Shown piece after piece: positions 43,536 to 55,994 of a stretch of DNA of 64,000 nucleotides (position 1 is the first letter of the stretch; every line of letters begins with the position of its first letter). This stretch comes from Lotus japonicus (lineage: Eukaryota; Streptophyta; Magnoliopsida; Fabales; Fabaceae): NCBI RefSeq assembly GCF_012489685.1, contig NC_080044.1, forward strand, positions 30,050,369 to 30,114,368, given 5' to 3'. Both the position numbers and the translations under genes were made by a program. The notes below the pieces were generated by a model. The model made no database searches. It saw nothing but the letters and a program-made list of their open reading frames with translations, and was not told where the DNA came from.

Positions 43536-46316
43536 GGTTGACAGATTCTCTGCCAGCTTCTCCACCTTGTAGCTTAGATTGATTGGTACAAAGTGAGCAG
43601 TCTTTGTCAACCGATCAACTACCACCCATATCGCATCGAACCTCTTTCGTGTTAGCGGTAATGCCATCACGAAGTCCATGAATATGCTGTCCCACTTCCA
43701 CTCTGAAACATTCAACGATTGCAGTTTCCTCGCAGGCTTTTGGTGTTCCACCTTCGCCTTCTGACATGTCAAGCACGTAGACACATTCAGCTACTTGCCT
43801 CTTCATTCTAGGCCACCAGAAATGAAGCTTCAAGTCCCGATACATCTTTGTCATTCTCGGATGAATGCTCAATTGGCTCTTATGTCCTTCATCCAAGATC
43901 AATTTCCTCATTGCTGCGTCGTTGGGTACGCAAACCCGCTCTTTGTAACGCAGTAAACCATCGCTTCCGATAGCGAACTTTGGCGCCTTTTCTTGTGTCA
44001 CCAGTTTACGCCTCTCGATCAGCTCTTCATCGGTCTCTTGTCTCGACTTTATCTCCTCCAAGAGTCCACTCAACACTGTCACCATTCCGAAACTCAACTT
44101 TCCAGGTGCTAACTTCACATCGAAGCTTAAATCTCGAAACGCTTCCAATAATTCAAACTCCTTGATCATCAACGGGGATACATGTATAGCCTTTCGAGTG
44201 AGAGCGCCGGCTACAACATTGGCCTTCCCCGGATGATACTGTAAGGTAAACTCGTAATCTTTCAAGAACTCCATCCACCTTCGCTGCCTCATGTTCAGAT
44301 CCTTCTGATCAAACAAGTACTTCAGACTCTTGTGATCACTATAGATCGTGAACGTACTACCGTAGAGATAATGCCTCCAAATCTTGAGAGCATAAACTAT
44401 AGCAGCCAACTCCAAATCATGCGTAGGGTAATTCTTCTCATGGATCTTCAGCTCTCTCGAAGCATAAGCGATCACCCTTTTCTCTTGCATCATCACGCAA
44501 CCCAACCCATTATGCAAAGCGTCACAGTATACGTCGTAGAGTTCTCCCTCCATGGGTAAGGCTAGTATGGGTGCAGTAGTTAGTCGCTTTTTCATCTCCT
44601 GAAAGCTAGCCTCACACTTTTCCGTCCATGCAAACGGTTGATTCTTCTTCGTCAGTTGCGTCAACGGAGAAGTTAACTTCGCATAATCCCTGAAAAATCG
44701 TCGGTAGTATCCAGCAAGTCCAACAAAACTTCTAATGTCGCTTGCCGTTTTAGATTGTTCCCACGACAAAATTGATTCAATTTTGCTGGGGTCAACTGCC
44801 ACACCCTTACTTGATATGACATGACCAAGGAACTTCACTTCTTCCATCCAGAACTCACACTTAGACCCATTGGCATAGAGTTCCTTCTCCCGCAAAACTT
44901 CCAGCACTAGACGTAGATGCTCTTCGTGTTCCTCTTTACTCTTCGAGTAAATCAGAATATCGTCGATGAACACCACCATGAACTTGTCCAGGAATGGCCT
45001 GAACACTCGGTTCATGTAGTCCATAAACACTGCGGGTGCATTTGTAACTCCAAACGACATCATGAGATACTCATAGTGCCCGTATCGAGTTCTAAATGCA
45101 GTCTTCTGAATATCAACCTCCTTGACACACATATGGTGATATCCTGACTTCAGATCTATCTTCGAGAAAACAATAGCTCCTCGAAGTTGATTCATCAAGT
45201 CGACTATCCGGGCATCGGATAACGATTCTTCACCGTCACCTTGTTAAGTTGTCGGTAATCCACACATAGTCTAGATCTTCCATCCTTCTTCTTCACCAAC
45301 AACACTGGTGCACCCCAAGGCGACACTCTTGGTCAGATAAATCCCTTCGAAGAGAGATCCTCCAACTGCTTGGCTAACTCCGCCATCTCCGCTGGTGCCA
45401 TCCCATAAGGCGTCATTGATATAGGTCCCGTGTCGGGCATCACATCAATGGTAAACTTCGTCTCCCTCACCGGTGGTAATCCAGGCACATCCTCCGGAAA
45501 CACGTCCACATAATCCTGTACTATCAAGATGTTGCGCATGCCGCCTTCATTCTTTGCTTCAACCACAATGAAGTTCATGAATGTCGGTGAACCCTTCCTC
45601 AAGGTGTACGAATTCAAGTAATCCGTAACGCTTGAATCTGGAAACACTACGGCCTTGTTGGCACAATCCAAGAGGACATGATATTGTGCCAACCAATCCA
45701 TTCCCAGAATCACATCGAGCTCTTTAAACCCTAAGCAGACAAGATTCGCAAGAAACTTCCGATCCTCGTAGATCAACGGACATTGCAAGCATGTCGTGCG
45801 CGTAACTAGACGATCGGCGACAGGGGTCGTCACCACCAAATCGAAGGGTAACTCTAAAGTTAGTAACCCTAGTCTCTTCGCACACTCCTCAGAAATAAAC
45901 GAGTGCGTTGCACCAGAATCAAACAAAACCATTAAGGAGTTTCCAGCGATAGTGCACGTACCCTGGATAAGGTCATCAGTAACTGCAGCCTGTTCCCCAG
46001 ATATTACGAACACACGTCCTGGAGCAGTAGGTCGCCTTCCTCTAGCAGTATTCAGTATTGGCGGCATTAGGACAGTTTCTCTCAATATGCCCTGGCTTTT
46101 GGCATTTCCAGCACATGATTTCTTTCCCACACTCATTTGCACAGTGCCCCTTCTGATTGCACTTGAAACAGACAACCACCTCCTTAGGTATAACTGCTCC
46201 AACTTTTCCAACGAAAGGTACTTTGTCAGCAGGACGTTGGTAAGGCTTTCTCTACGGTGCTTTGCCCTTATCAAACCTTCCAGCTTGTCTTTGCCCAGAA
46301 CGGATTGGTCCTCCAC
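43536..46316 (-). pseudogene. pol: G pol: gypsy (chromovirus-like) protease-RT-RNase H-integrase, truncated
   Basis: On the minus strand: protease with L-F-D-S-G-A; RT start (D-V-F-P-E-D-V-P-G-L-P-P) and an R-to-stop TGA at about 45333; a one-base shift near 45215; then a 527-codon frame (43615-45198) with the RT active site F-I-D-D-I-L-I-Y-S, RNase H (Y-S-D-H-K-S-L) and integrase zinc-binding HX(n)H. Another shift near 43790 puts C-L-T-C-Q-K-A-K and the first catalytic Asp of integrase (M-D-F-V-M-A-L-P) in another frame. The gene stops at 43536, before the second and third catalytic residues; no chromodomain is left. RT-before-integrase order shows Ty3/gypsy. Tekay/Del is my best lineage guess. 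Confidence 0.9.
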
Positions 46317-46983
46317 TTTCAGGTCGGCCCCTCTGACGGTTCTTCATTGTCTCGACTTCACGAGCTTTCTCAACCAGCTGGTGGAAAACTCTGATCCCCA
46401 ACGGTCTCACAGAATCTTATATGTGGTTCCTCAGTCCTCTCATGAACCGATTGCACAGGTATGGTTCATCCACTTGCGCTTGGAAGAAGCGAAAGTGCTT
46501 TGACAACGTCTCCAATCTGGCAGCATATTCTCCCACTGTCATCGCTCCCTGTCTCAGACCAAGGAATTGATGTTCCATGTCTTCCCTAGCAGTCTTAGGG
46601 AAGTACTTCTCCATGAAAGCTCCTTTGAAAGAGTCCCAATTAATAACCACGTGATTCGCGGTCATTAGTTGTTTGGCACTCCTCCACCAATACTCGGCAT
46701 CGCCCTTCAGCATGAAGGTCGCCAAGTTCACCTTCTCCCCATTCGGAGTATGGAGAGCTTCGAAAATCTTCTCCATTTCTTGCACCCACAAATAAGCTTT
46801 CTCAGGCTCCACCTCGCCTTGGAATTTGGGTGGACCATGGCGGTTGAAATCAGTTCTCATTCGGATCTGATCTTGTGCCTGATCCCGTTCAGCTCTCTGT
46901 GCTCTCTTAGCATTCTCTTCAGCTTCCCGCTGCGCCTGTGCTGCAGTCCGAGCAGGAGCCGTGGTAACCTGTTGGGCCATCAC
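46080..46983 (-). pseudogene. gag: G gag with two zinc knuckles, interrupted by stops
   Basis: A gypsy Gag domain (W-W-R-S-A-K ... F-M-E-K-Y-F-P) is open from 46983 to a stop at 46417-46419. The same frame continues past a second stop near 46254 to two CCHC knuckles, CFKCNQKGHCANEC (about 46129-46170) and CWKCQKPGHIERNC (about 46077-46118). Further stops lie upstream of 46983 in the N-terminus. Then the frame shifts into protease. Two adjacent knuckles are less common than one in chromovirus Gag. Confidence 0.85.
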
Positions 46984-47045
46984 CTGGGCTAGCTAGGCCA
47001 TGGCTTGAGCAAGCTGAGCATTGGTTGGGTCCTGTCTTGAGGCAT

Positions 47046-47170
47046 GATGAAATCCTGCTTAAAAATAGAACCACAACCCAATGTCAGTGCCTCAAATAAA
47101 GTAAATATCTTAATGTATAAACAAACAATTTATCTCAAGTATCACGACAATGATACTAATTGCAGACAAT
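47046..47170 (-). other. G leader between LTR and gag
   Basis: Short A/T-rich leader. A weak PBS-like sequence (minus TAGTATCATTGT near 47145-47156) resembles the tRNA-Met PBS at only about seven of twelve positions, so the LTR end here is approximate. Confidence 0.3.
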
Positions 47171-47322
47171 CTCACAGCCAAGCAACCATCTTAGCAAACA
47201 AGTCTACACCGAAAGAAATCTCAATGTAAATTACATCATCTGAAAGAAAATATCCAACTGAAAACTAAAACAGATAGTTCGGTGCCACTCCGACTCTCAA
47301 CCCAAAGAAAAGTGGAAGTCAC

Positions 47323-47847
47323 TCAACCCATGTCCCTACAAACTAAAGAACCGCTGAATCTTCCGTTCACTCTTGCATTCCTCTCGCCTTCGAACTTCAG
47401 ATTCTCTTCTTCTTCCGCTACAGGCTCTTGTGGCATCTGCTCGGTATCCTCAGCATGATCACTAGGATCCATAGCCACCTGCTCGTCAAGGTCGATCTTT
47501 GGGTCTGGCATCGGTGGTGCTTCAGGTTCCACTGGTAGCTTCTCCTGATCAACCGTCATATCTTCGGAAGGATCCAGCTCCCCCTCAGACTCTCGCACAG
47601 ATGACGTCCCAGACTCTAAGTCCATAGGGAAATGGAAATGATGAGGTGCAAAAGGCAACTTCACCCTCCCGTTCTCAAGCTGTTGGACCTTGATGACTTC
47701 TCCCTCCTTGTCGCGACCCGAAAGTGTGGCACCGCCGACATAGATGCAACGTACCTGGTGTGAGTCGGGCACCCAGGCCTCGTCATTCTCCTCATCATGG
47801 AGTGTCAGTGTCTAGGAATGAATCGTGCTCGTGGTCAGCACCACCAT
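47323..47847 (-). pseudogene. G LTR-encoded protein with W-x2-D-x7-Y-x-G motif, one stop
   Basis: Possible ATG at 47845-47847, an early TAG at 47812-47814 (Trp codon in the left LTR copy), then open for about 160 codons to 47323. It contains W-V-P-D ... Y-V-G, then an L-P-F-A-P-H-H-F-H-F-P stretch and a long acidic C-terminus (EEEENLKF near the end). The left LTR copy (38058 to 38003, then 33806 to 33502) has the Trp codon and would have been open before B and F inserted. Position in the last part of the LTR is as in A and E. Function unknown. Confidence 0.45.
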
Positions 47848-48510
47848 CTTCCCCCCCCCCCCAAATAACAAGTAAAACACATAGAGAGGGTTAGATCTCA
47901 TGCAAAACGCACAAGTAGTCACAGTACACATAAATCATACGATTAATATAGCAACATAGTTTCACATCTCAGTTAGCAACCTAGAGTTTAGTTAGGCTAA
48001 CGACCTCACCATTCACACCATCACCACGACACCTTGGCCAATCTCGATCATCCGCAGATGAACAATCACGAGGGGACCACACAGTCAACCCACAATTCTT
48101 AGGGAGACCACACAGTCAATCCCGACCCCATGACTCAATCATGGTTATCACGTGGAGACCACACAGTCAATCCATAAAATTCTCCCTCGCGTGCAAGTAA
48201 CCGTTTGTCTCTAACGACACCATCGTTATCATGGTCCATAGCCTACAACTAGCACTATAGCCATGCAATTACTACTTGCAAGCGAATTCTCTTTCTCAAG
48301 GTACAATACCAATATCATAAGTTAATATAAGTTCACAAGTCTCCATATATAGTATAGTCATCATGTCAATTAGGGTTTTACCCCATTTCCCACAAACATT
48401 AGATCTACACAATCCTCGCATGTAAACCAATCATTGACGAAACCCTAAAGGGTATAAGGGTTCGGCCACACCACATAAAATAACAATTAATCCATGCTTT
48501 TCATAACTTC

Positions 48511-48527
48511 AATAATAAAATCAGCAA
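48511..48527. repeat. SINE target-site duplication, left copy
   Basis: AATAATAAAATCAGCAA, repeated exactly at 48714-48730 on the other side of the SINE. The 17-bp length is typical of LINE-driven target-primed insertion. Confidence 0.92.
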
Positions 48528-48713
48528 AACCAAGTGGGTTGGTGTAGTGGTTCAGCACTTCATCCTTTAAGCAAGTGGTTGGGGGTTCGAATCCCAACTC
48601 TTGCGAATAGAAAAAACTCCTTGGCCAGCCCCCTACCGCTTAGTGCGCTGACCGTGGGGCGAGGGATTAGTCTCACGGCTGTCGGCTGTGGGGATACTTT
48701 GGTTAAGACCAAA
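48528..48713 (+). mobile_element. tRNA-derived SINE (186 bp)
   Basis: The head has a Pol III box A-like TGGTGTAGTGG (about 48540-48550) and box B GGTTCGAATCC (about 48585-48595). A tRNA-unrelated body follows, ending in a small inverted repeat (TTTGGT-TAAG-ACCAAA) and a short A/T tail. Exact 17-bp TSDs flank it. It is on the plus strand inside the minus-strand LTR of G. Copy movement would depend on LINE proteins. Confidence 0.9.
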
Positions 48714-49416
48714 AATAATAAAATCAGCAACAAATCATCAGCTCAACATGTAGTTAAAAGAAAACGAGAAAAGTGGCCAGAACCCCCAAAATAGGGTTCG
48801 GTCGTGGCCTCTTTAAGCCTTGGGTTTTTTTCAAAATTTTTGATCATGCTTGATCAAGTCTCATGGGCCAAATTCCAGCAAGGTTTCCATCATTATACAT
48901 CATCAAATAATCAGATCTAGGACATGTTATTCATCACAATTCAGATCTAGGAGAAAATAGTGAAAATAGCAAGGTTTTGTCATGTAATCATCATGGATCA
49001 AAGCATCAAGCAACAAGGCATGGCAAAACAGAACCTTCACATACTAAGCATGCATGAAAAGAATTCCCAATCATACATACAAACCCCTCATGTTAAGAAT
49101 CACCCAAAAACATAACGTTTCTCATGAAATTTTCACATAAAATCATGCAATTTCAACATGTTTTCTCGTAGACTCTACCCTAACTAGATCAACCCTCACC
49201 TTAGCCTTAGGAATATGAAAAGAAGATGAAAATATGAAGAGGTTTGCCCTTGCTTCATCCTCTTGCTTGAGTCCTCCTTCTTCCTCTTGATCTCCTTCAC
49301 AAGCTTTCTCTTCTTTCCCTTGCTTTCTCTCTATCTCACGCACACTCTCACTCAGTCACGACCGCTCTCTCTTTCTTTCCTCTCAAACTTTCTTTCTTCT
49401 CTCTTTGCTGGAGTGT

Positions 49417-49423
49417 ATATAGA
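49417..49423 (-). promoter_or_regulatory. TATA-like box of the G 5' LTR
   Basis: Minus strand TATATAC, followed leftwards by a purine-rich (AGAGAGAA) leader. Sets the likely U3/R boundary. Confidence 0.5.
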
Positions 49424-50287
49424 AGTAGGCTCCCTTGCAATTCAGTTTGTGATAGAAAGGAAAAAGAAAATAATCCTCCCTCACCTCTTAACCAAACCCG
49501 CGGCTCCTCTCTAGCATTAGGGTTTTTTTTTTTTCAACTTCTTACCCAAGCCCAAACCCAAGTCATTAATATACTTAATTACTAATTAAATGAAATAAAA
49601 ACCAAAGCAAAACCCCCTTGACCCCATTAAGTGGCCGGCGGCCACACTAGCTCTAGGGTTTCCAAAACCCTTTTTTTTTAATACATGCCTAATTGGAATT
49701 GTCAGCACCCAATTTTATTCGTCATGTATTTATTAAATTATATGATTAGTATTAGTATTATTATAATTGTTATTATTATTATTTGTTTTAAGTTGTTAAA
49801 AAAAACAAAGAAAACAAAACAAAGGGAGAAAGAAGAAGTGTTACGTAACAGGGCCATGAATTGGAAAAAACCAAGAAAAACTTAATGGGTAAGGATTTAA
49901 GAAGTAAAAAATTGTGGGAAAGTAATTATTGACAGTGGCAGGCAAGTAAAGAACAGGGAGATGATTGAAAATTAGACAGCGGAAGGTGTAGAGGATAATT
50001 TTTGCAGGTTCAAAAATATAATTCCCAAGAAATTTCCATCACCATGACTAAGCTACTTGATCAAGTTGCAATTCTACGTCAATTTTCACCACCTTCTGAC
50101 AGTACAAAAAAGGATAGAAAACATTAAAAGAAAGTACGATAGGGAGGTGCTGCAGGTCTGGCTTGCAGAGCCGTTTTTTTAGAATATTTACCAAGGCAGA
50201 GCTTGCTTAATTGACTCCACAATCAGAGTTGCATCACCATGAGTCAGTTTCTGTTGGGAAATTTGCAAAAGCACCGCCCTTGACACC

Positions 50288-50295
50288 TATAAAAG
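50288..50295 (+). promoter_or_regulatory. TATA box of the Ogre/Tat-type LTR
   Basis: TATAAAAG about 590 bp into the LTR, followed by an A/G-rich leader. Confidence 0.65.
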
Positions 50296-50940
50296 GGGTG
50301 TTGATCATGAAAGAGAAGGAAAAAACGGAGGAAAAAAACAGAGGGAGAGATAGAGAACAAGGTTGGGGGCTCATCTTCAGATCCCAACCTAGTTTGAGAG
50401 AAAATAGTTTGGAGGACCTGTTATAGAGCGAACAGATTGAAGGAGGAAGAGAGCATCACTAATCAACACCAGAACCTGAAGAAGTGAGAGGAAATATTCA
50501 GTACCAGGTCCAGGTTCCATTAGCACACTTTCTTCTTCCTCTAAAAACTTCATACTGTAATATGCTCTCAACACATGTGATTTGAACCTGTATGTTATGC
50601 TTTCTCCCTCTCCAAAGCGTGCTCCCTAATTTTGGAAAATGGCTAATTCAAATTGGAACTCTTGCTCTTTTTGTTATTTTTCTGTACTACAGTGTGTGAG
50701 TGATTTGTGTTGTGTGTGTGTGTGGCCGTATGTGTGTGTTAGTTTGTATTAGGGTGTGTGAATATGTGATTAGGTTAGTGTCATGTGTGTGAATTAAAAT
50801 CAGGGTAAATATGTGTGTATTGGGTTCACGGCCCATTGTTTTTATTTTTTGTTGTTTTGTTTGTTTTAAAAACACCTTTTTTTATGTTTTTTATATGTGT
50901 GTGCGTTTTATTTTCTTTGTGTCACTACTAGAAAAAAGAC

Positions 50941-51310
50941 TTTTCACATCAGGTTTTTCACATCGGTTAATCAATTACCTGATGTAAAAGATGACGCGGT
51001 GGCAATATTGAAATTATGGTGAACTTTTATGATAGTTTTCACATCAGTTAGGAATATGTCTGATGTGAAAAGTAATTAGGAAACACTTTTTACAACGGTT
51101 GTTAGAATAAGCGATGTGAAAGCTAAATGCGGTGGCATTTTTGAAATTTTAATGAAGTATTTTTTACATCGGTTATAATATAAGCGATGTAAAAAGCACA
51201 TCTTTTCTTTAGTTTTCACATCGGTTATATTATAACCGATGTGAAAAGTCTCAGTTTTTGAGTTTTCACATCGGTTTTGTTATAACCGTTGTGAAAGATC
51301 ACTCTTTTTT
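50941..51310. repeat. CACTA left subterminal foldback repeats
   Basis: Six imperfect palindromes of about 36 bp, each pairing TTTTCACATCGGTT-type words with their reverse complement, for example near 51212-51248. These are the likely transposase binding sites. Confidence 0.85.
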
Positions 51311-51720
51311 TAATTTTTACACAGGATACAAAGATCAGTATTCGTTCAAAGTGCTTTCTTCCTCTTTCACCGTTGAAAACCTAAGTCGCCTACGCTCTTG
51401 CTCCTCTTTCGCCGTTGCTCGCCGTCGGTCGCCGTCGCTTGCCGTCGCTCGTGCGTTGTGCAGGTCCTGTTTCGCCGTTGTTCGCCGTCGCTAGCTCACC
51501 GTTCACCTCACTCTCATTCTCTCTCAGTCTCGCCGTTGTTCCGCAGTCGCTCGTCGTCGCTCGTGCAGCTCTGTGGTCCACTTTGATTCCTTGCGTTAAG
51601 GTGCGTTGCTTTCTTGTTCTTTGTTTCATGGATTGGAGCATATTGTTTGATATGGGTTTTGAAGTTTGCAGTGTTCATAACATACTGTTGGTTTTTTCTT
51701 CAATCTATGAATGAATGAAT

Positions 51721-51857
51721 CTAACTGGTTACAAATCCTTTGAAAGCTTGATTGGTTGAGTGCTTGTTGTTGAAACTTGATTTGATGTGGATTGGGATTA
51801 TTAGCGTCGTTTAGGTTTTGGTTGATTGAGAGAGTTTAATGTTGGACCTTAGCTGAA
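51721..51857. repeat. 137-bp direct repeat inside the CACTA element, copy 1
   Basis: Starts CTAACTGGTTACAAATCC and ends GGACCTTAGCTGAA. Copy 2 is at 53860-53996, with only a few differences. The 2-kb segment between them may have been added by duplication or insertion. Confidence 0.9.
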
Positions 51858-53859
51858 AAGGAAAAATTTCAAGCAACCGGGTTAGCCATGAAATTGATGA
51901 TTTCACTGATACTGGTCTGACTTGGTTACTGATTATGGTTGCTACAAATTTTTCGTCCTTGGCGAAGGTTTGCTATTTCTTGTTGCAAATCATATGAACA
52001 GATTGAATGGAACTTTATATTGTCCTCACCTGAGGCTTTTGATTTGAGGCTATAGATCAGTAAAACTCTTGTTTCCATTTCCATTTTTCTAAGGGAACCT
52101 GTTTTGCATTATTTTTCCATGCAATTAAAAGTTACAGAGCCTGTTGCAGTTCGTGGAGGGCTGCTTCAAATTGTATTTTAGTCATGTTCCTTTGTGGCAT
52201 AAGGAGCTAAATTATTGGCCTCTTTAATTCAAAACATTATTTGCCTCTTAATTCAAAACATTATTTGCACCAGCAGTGGTATGTTTTCACACCATTTCCT
52301 GAAACTTACTCTGTGTATTGTTATTGCTGGTGCTTAACAGATTCCAAGCATGATTCATTAACTACTTTGAGTGTTTGCCATGTGATGCAGTTTTTAGTGG
52401 AGCTGAATAGTAATAATGCACTTCATGTTCAAGTGACTATTGGGACCCTTATTTTTCAGGTAGCTTCTTGAGTTTTAGATGTTAAACACTTAAACTCACT
52501 AACTTTTCATAAAGAAACACTAACACTTGACTTAACTTGTTCATAATTCTTTCTTCTACACTTTTTATATTAGAATTGTATCTCTTGCTTTTTTGCTCAA
52601 GGGAGAAACTTGGGTTGTCTAGAACTTTCTTGTTCACACCTTGCAACTCCAGGTAAATGTACTTTGTTGCTAGACTATATTGAACACCTAGTTATATTTT
52701 ACAAGCATTATAGGCCTCATTGCTAGATTTTGTGCTCTCTCTGCAATACAAAATCATGTTAGTTGCGCACTGCAATTAGCTGGGAGGATATTTTCGTGTA
52801 ACCTAATTGTGGCATCAGATGAACACTCCTAATAATATGTGTTAAGCAGTTATTGCCAAACAAAAATTACTACCAAGTAAAGAAGTTAGTATTTACGATA
52901 GAACACCGCAAGAAACAACAATTTTGTTGTCCAAACCTACGCAAAGCGTTGATTTGATATTTTATTTCACTTAAAGATAGTGTCAGCTCACTGAACAATA
53001 TCACACTATGGATAGAAGAAATAAGGAAGAGATTATGCTTAGTTTGGTAGGACATATTTTGTGCAGAGAGAATCATGAAAGATAGGTAGGCCAAGGAACC
53101 TTGTATGGTTTGCATTGGGAGGATCTTAATCCTACATTCTCCTTATCACTAAAGATTGAGTCACAAAAGTTATATAATAATGGAAACTGCAATTGGAAAA
53201 TGAAATAATATTATGAAAACGCAGAACCAGTCCTGATATTTTACGTCTTCCACACGTTCGTTTCATTGTCTCCCATGGATGCGTTCAATTGTTAATTTGA
53301 GACTAGTGGAGGTTCTTTTATGTAAACTTTTTTCTCGTTGGGTTGGGCGTGTGTAGTCCTTTAGAGCATAAACATTTTCTTTTCAAGTAGAATACAAATC
53401 TAGTCTATTGAAAAAGCACTGCTGACATAATGGATGAGCTATTTTCTTTGACAATTCTGACTTGGTCTGAGTTTGTTTTTATCTTACCTTTCTTTTGATA
53501 CTTTGCAGAAGCTTGGCACCTGTTGTGGAAAGGTACTTAGCTTGAGTTGAAAAAACAGTAGCAGCTGAGTTGAAAGGTACTTTGCAGAAGCTTACCTATC
53601 TAATATTCACTTTAAAACTATTTTAGGTTGTCTTTGAGCATGTCTTGAACATTGAAGTGTGATATTTTTCTGGTTGGATGGAGTAAATATTTTCAATGTA
53701 AGAGAGGTGTGTGATCAGAGCTCAAGGGTAGTTGGTTTCTGGGAATTCTTTTCCATGATATATTGTATTCTGTTAGAGTATGCAATATACTTAGTCATTA
53801 CAAGTTGATAATTTATGATGTGAATAGACTCTTAGTGGGTTAGTTTCTGTACCCAGGCT

Positions 53860-53996
53860 CTAATTGGTTACAAATCCTTTGAAAGCTTGATTGGTTGAGT
53901 GCTTGTTGTTGAAACTTGATTTGATGTGGACTGAGATTATTAGCGTCGTTTAGGTTTTGGTTGATTGAGAGAGTTTAATGTTGGACCTTAGCTGAA
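53860..53996. repeat. 137-bp direct repeat inside the CACTA element, copy 2
   Basis: Near-identical to 51721-51857 in the same orientation. Confidence 0.9.
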
Positions 53997-54289
53997 TAAT
54001 AGTTTAGAAATGAATTGATTAACATAAACCAGTACTAATTTCAATCAGCTGAAGTCAATAGAACAGTCGCTGTCTGGCATATAAAATTTACTCAAGTTTG
54101 ACTATTATATAGATTGACATAAGAATTAAGATTAACATATACCTAGTGAGAGTAAGATTTTAACCTTTTTCATGAATCAGGTTGCCAAATCAAAATGTAC
54201 TAAGCTAATCATTGTAAGGCTAAATTTCTGAAAAAATGACTAGCAGGGATCACAACAGTCATTAAGGAGGAAATTTATTGAGTTGACTG

Positions 54290-54790
54290 AGGAGTAGCCA
54301 AATTCATCATTCCAGAGAATTCAGAATACAGTAAAACTCACAACTTTGAAGTTTTCAGAACCAAACATGTGGATATTGTTGTACATTTCATCAGGGAAGA
54401 TGTAAATTCTGGTTTTCTCAAGTTGATTCATGTTCCTTCCATCCATCAGTTGGCTAATTGCCTTACTAAACCCCTAAAAGTGCTTCACCTTCCAAGCCTC
54501 ACATGTTCAAGTTGGGAATTTTTTATATCTATCTTCCAATTTGAGGGGGACTATTACAACTAACTAATATAGATCAATTTAGTCACATGGTTAATTGTAA
54601 ACCAGTTGCTAACTGATTAGTTTTTAGTTAGCTTCACTAACTTAGTTATTGGTTAGACTTAGATAGAAGTTAGTTAGATCTTCATTTCTATTTGGCAGTG
54701 TATATATGTACCTTACTCTGATTCCAGAGATCATTGAATTGAATCATTCAATCACTTGCATTCTTGTTAACCAAGACTCCTAAAAGTACA
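54290..54790 (+). pseudogene. Captured copia pol end, polypurine tract and LTR fragment in the CACTA element
   Basis: The frame around 54369-54563 reads V-D-I-V-V-H-F-I-R-E-D and Q-L-A-N-C-L-T-K-P-L, the conserved C-terminal end of copia RNase H. A tract TTTGAGGGGGACT follows at about 54539-54551. The next sequence (ATTACAACTAACTAATATAG on) looks like a short copia LTR with a TATATATG box near 54703. No other pol part is present. Either an insertion or capture by the CACTA element. Confidence 0.7.
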
Positions 54791-55994
54791 AGTTATCAGG
54801 TTAAAATTGATGAATGGTTCTAATTCTCTTACACTACTGATGGAAGGGATTTGGTTCGGTTCTTTCTAATGGGAACGCATATCAAACAAAAACGAAGTTT
54901 GAAGAAGATCTTCCTCTGCACATTTCTCAAGTAAATATCACTTTTATGCAATGAAGAAAGATAGGTCTATGACCAAGAACATGGGAAATTTAGATGCATG
55001 CTCAAGAGTAATTCAAGGAAAATGAGAATGAGAACAGTGGAAAAGAGGAAGAAGCCATATATATGGTGATGGAGGAGAGTAATTTATATGTTGGAGCAGC
55101 TTGTGTTAGTGAAGTAGTACAACTTGTTTGGTAAAAGTTGCTGTCATCTTTTCAGGAAATCATAAATTTTAACATCTAATCTACATTGTAAATCATACTA
55201 TTAACATATCTATATGAAGGCTCTTTGAATGTTTATGCTAATTATTACAAGTTGTTAATTTTCAAAAGTCAATGTAAGCCAAATGAGCCTAACACACCAA
55301 ACCGATATATGACTTTAGAAAATTCAAACATGCTATCTTATTGCCAATTCTTAAATAGTTCAATCCCATCTTTTATTATAAAAATTCAGATCAGAACAAA
55401 GTAAAAGATCAAATGGAATCATTCTAAGCCAAAGAGCATTTTAATTTTAGTTGGCTCTTGTGCTAACCTTTTCTTCTCATTTTCATGAACCTTGCCTCTT
55501 CATTCAAGCATCTTCTTAAAGTGATTCTTAGAAGTGATTATGATGCTTTCTTAGAAGTGATTATGCCTAAACAGTCTGAATTAAAGTTTGGGCAACTTGT
55601 TTTTTACATTATAACATGGATTGTTGATCTCTGTATTTATTGCATATGTTTATAGGGTTCAAAGTTGCTCACCTCCGCTGCTCTCCTAATTTATGCTTAT
55701 GGTGCTGGTGGCTTTCCTGCTTGGGGCATTAATTTGCTGAACTGTTGCTGTTTTGCTGAATTGTTGCTGTTTAACTATTTTGTCCTAATTTCATGAGCAG
55801 TTGCTGTTTAACTACATTTAAAGAACTAGAATTGCTGAATTGTTCTAGTTTTTTAGGCTATTATGTTTTCTTTTTTGCTGGGACCTTGGATGTTTAACTC
55901 ACTTGAGAGAGTGTGTTCTCAAGATCTCTTTTTATTTTAATAAATTTTCATTAAAAAAATATGTATATTCAGGTCAAATTCGTGTGAAAAAAAA

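Larger units (their letters stand above)
47170..49694 (-). repeat. Right (5') LTR of gypsy element G, approximate limits
   Basis: The part 47492-47998 repeats in the left LTR (33502-43462), so this is LTR. A minus-strand TATA box at 49417-49423 and a purine-rich leader to its left fit U3 on the right. It holds the LTR ORF, a C-run near 47852-47862, three copies of GGAGACCACACAGTCAATCC-like words (48080-48175), and a SINE. The right limit may be cut by the next element at 49700; I cannot fix the terminal TG. 48731-49400 is otherwise ordinary noncoding LTR sequence. Confidence 0.6.

Noticed and set aside
48534..48605. Possible tRNA gene
   Set aside because: It has box A and B words but no clean cloverleaf, and it is the head of a SINE with 17-bp TSDs.
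54369..54563. Possible separate CDS in the CACTA element
   Set aside because: It is the tail of a copia RNase H, with no start or upstream domains.
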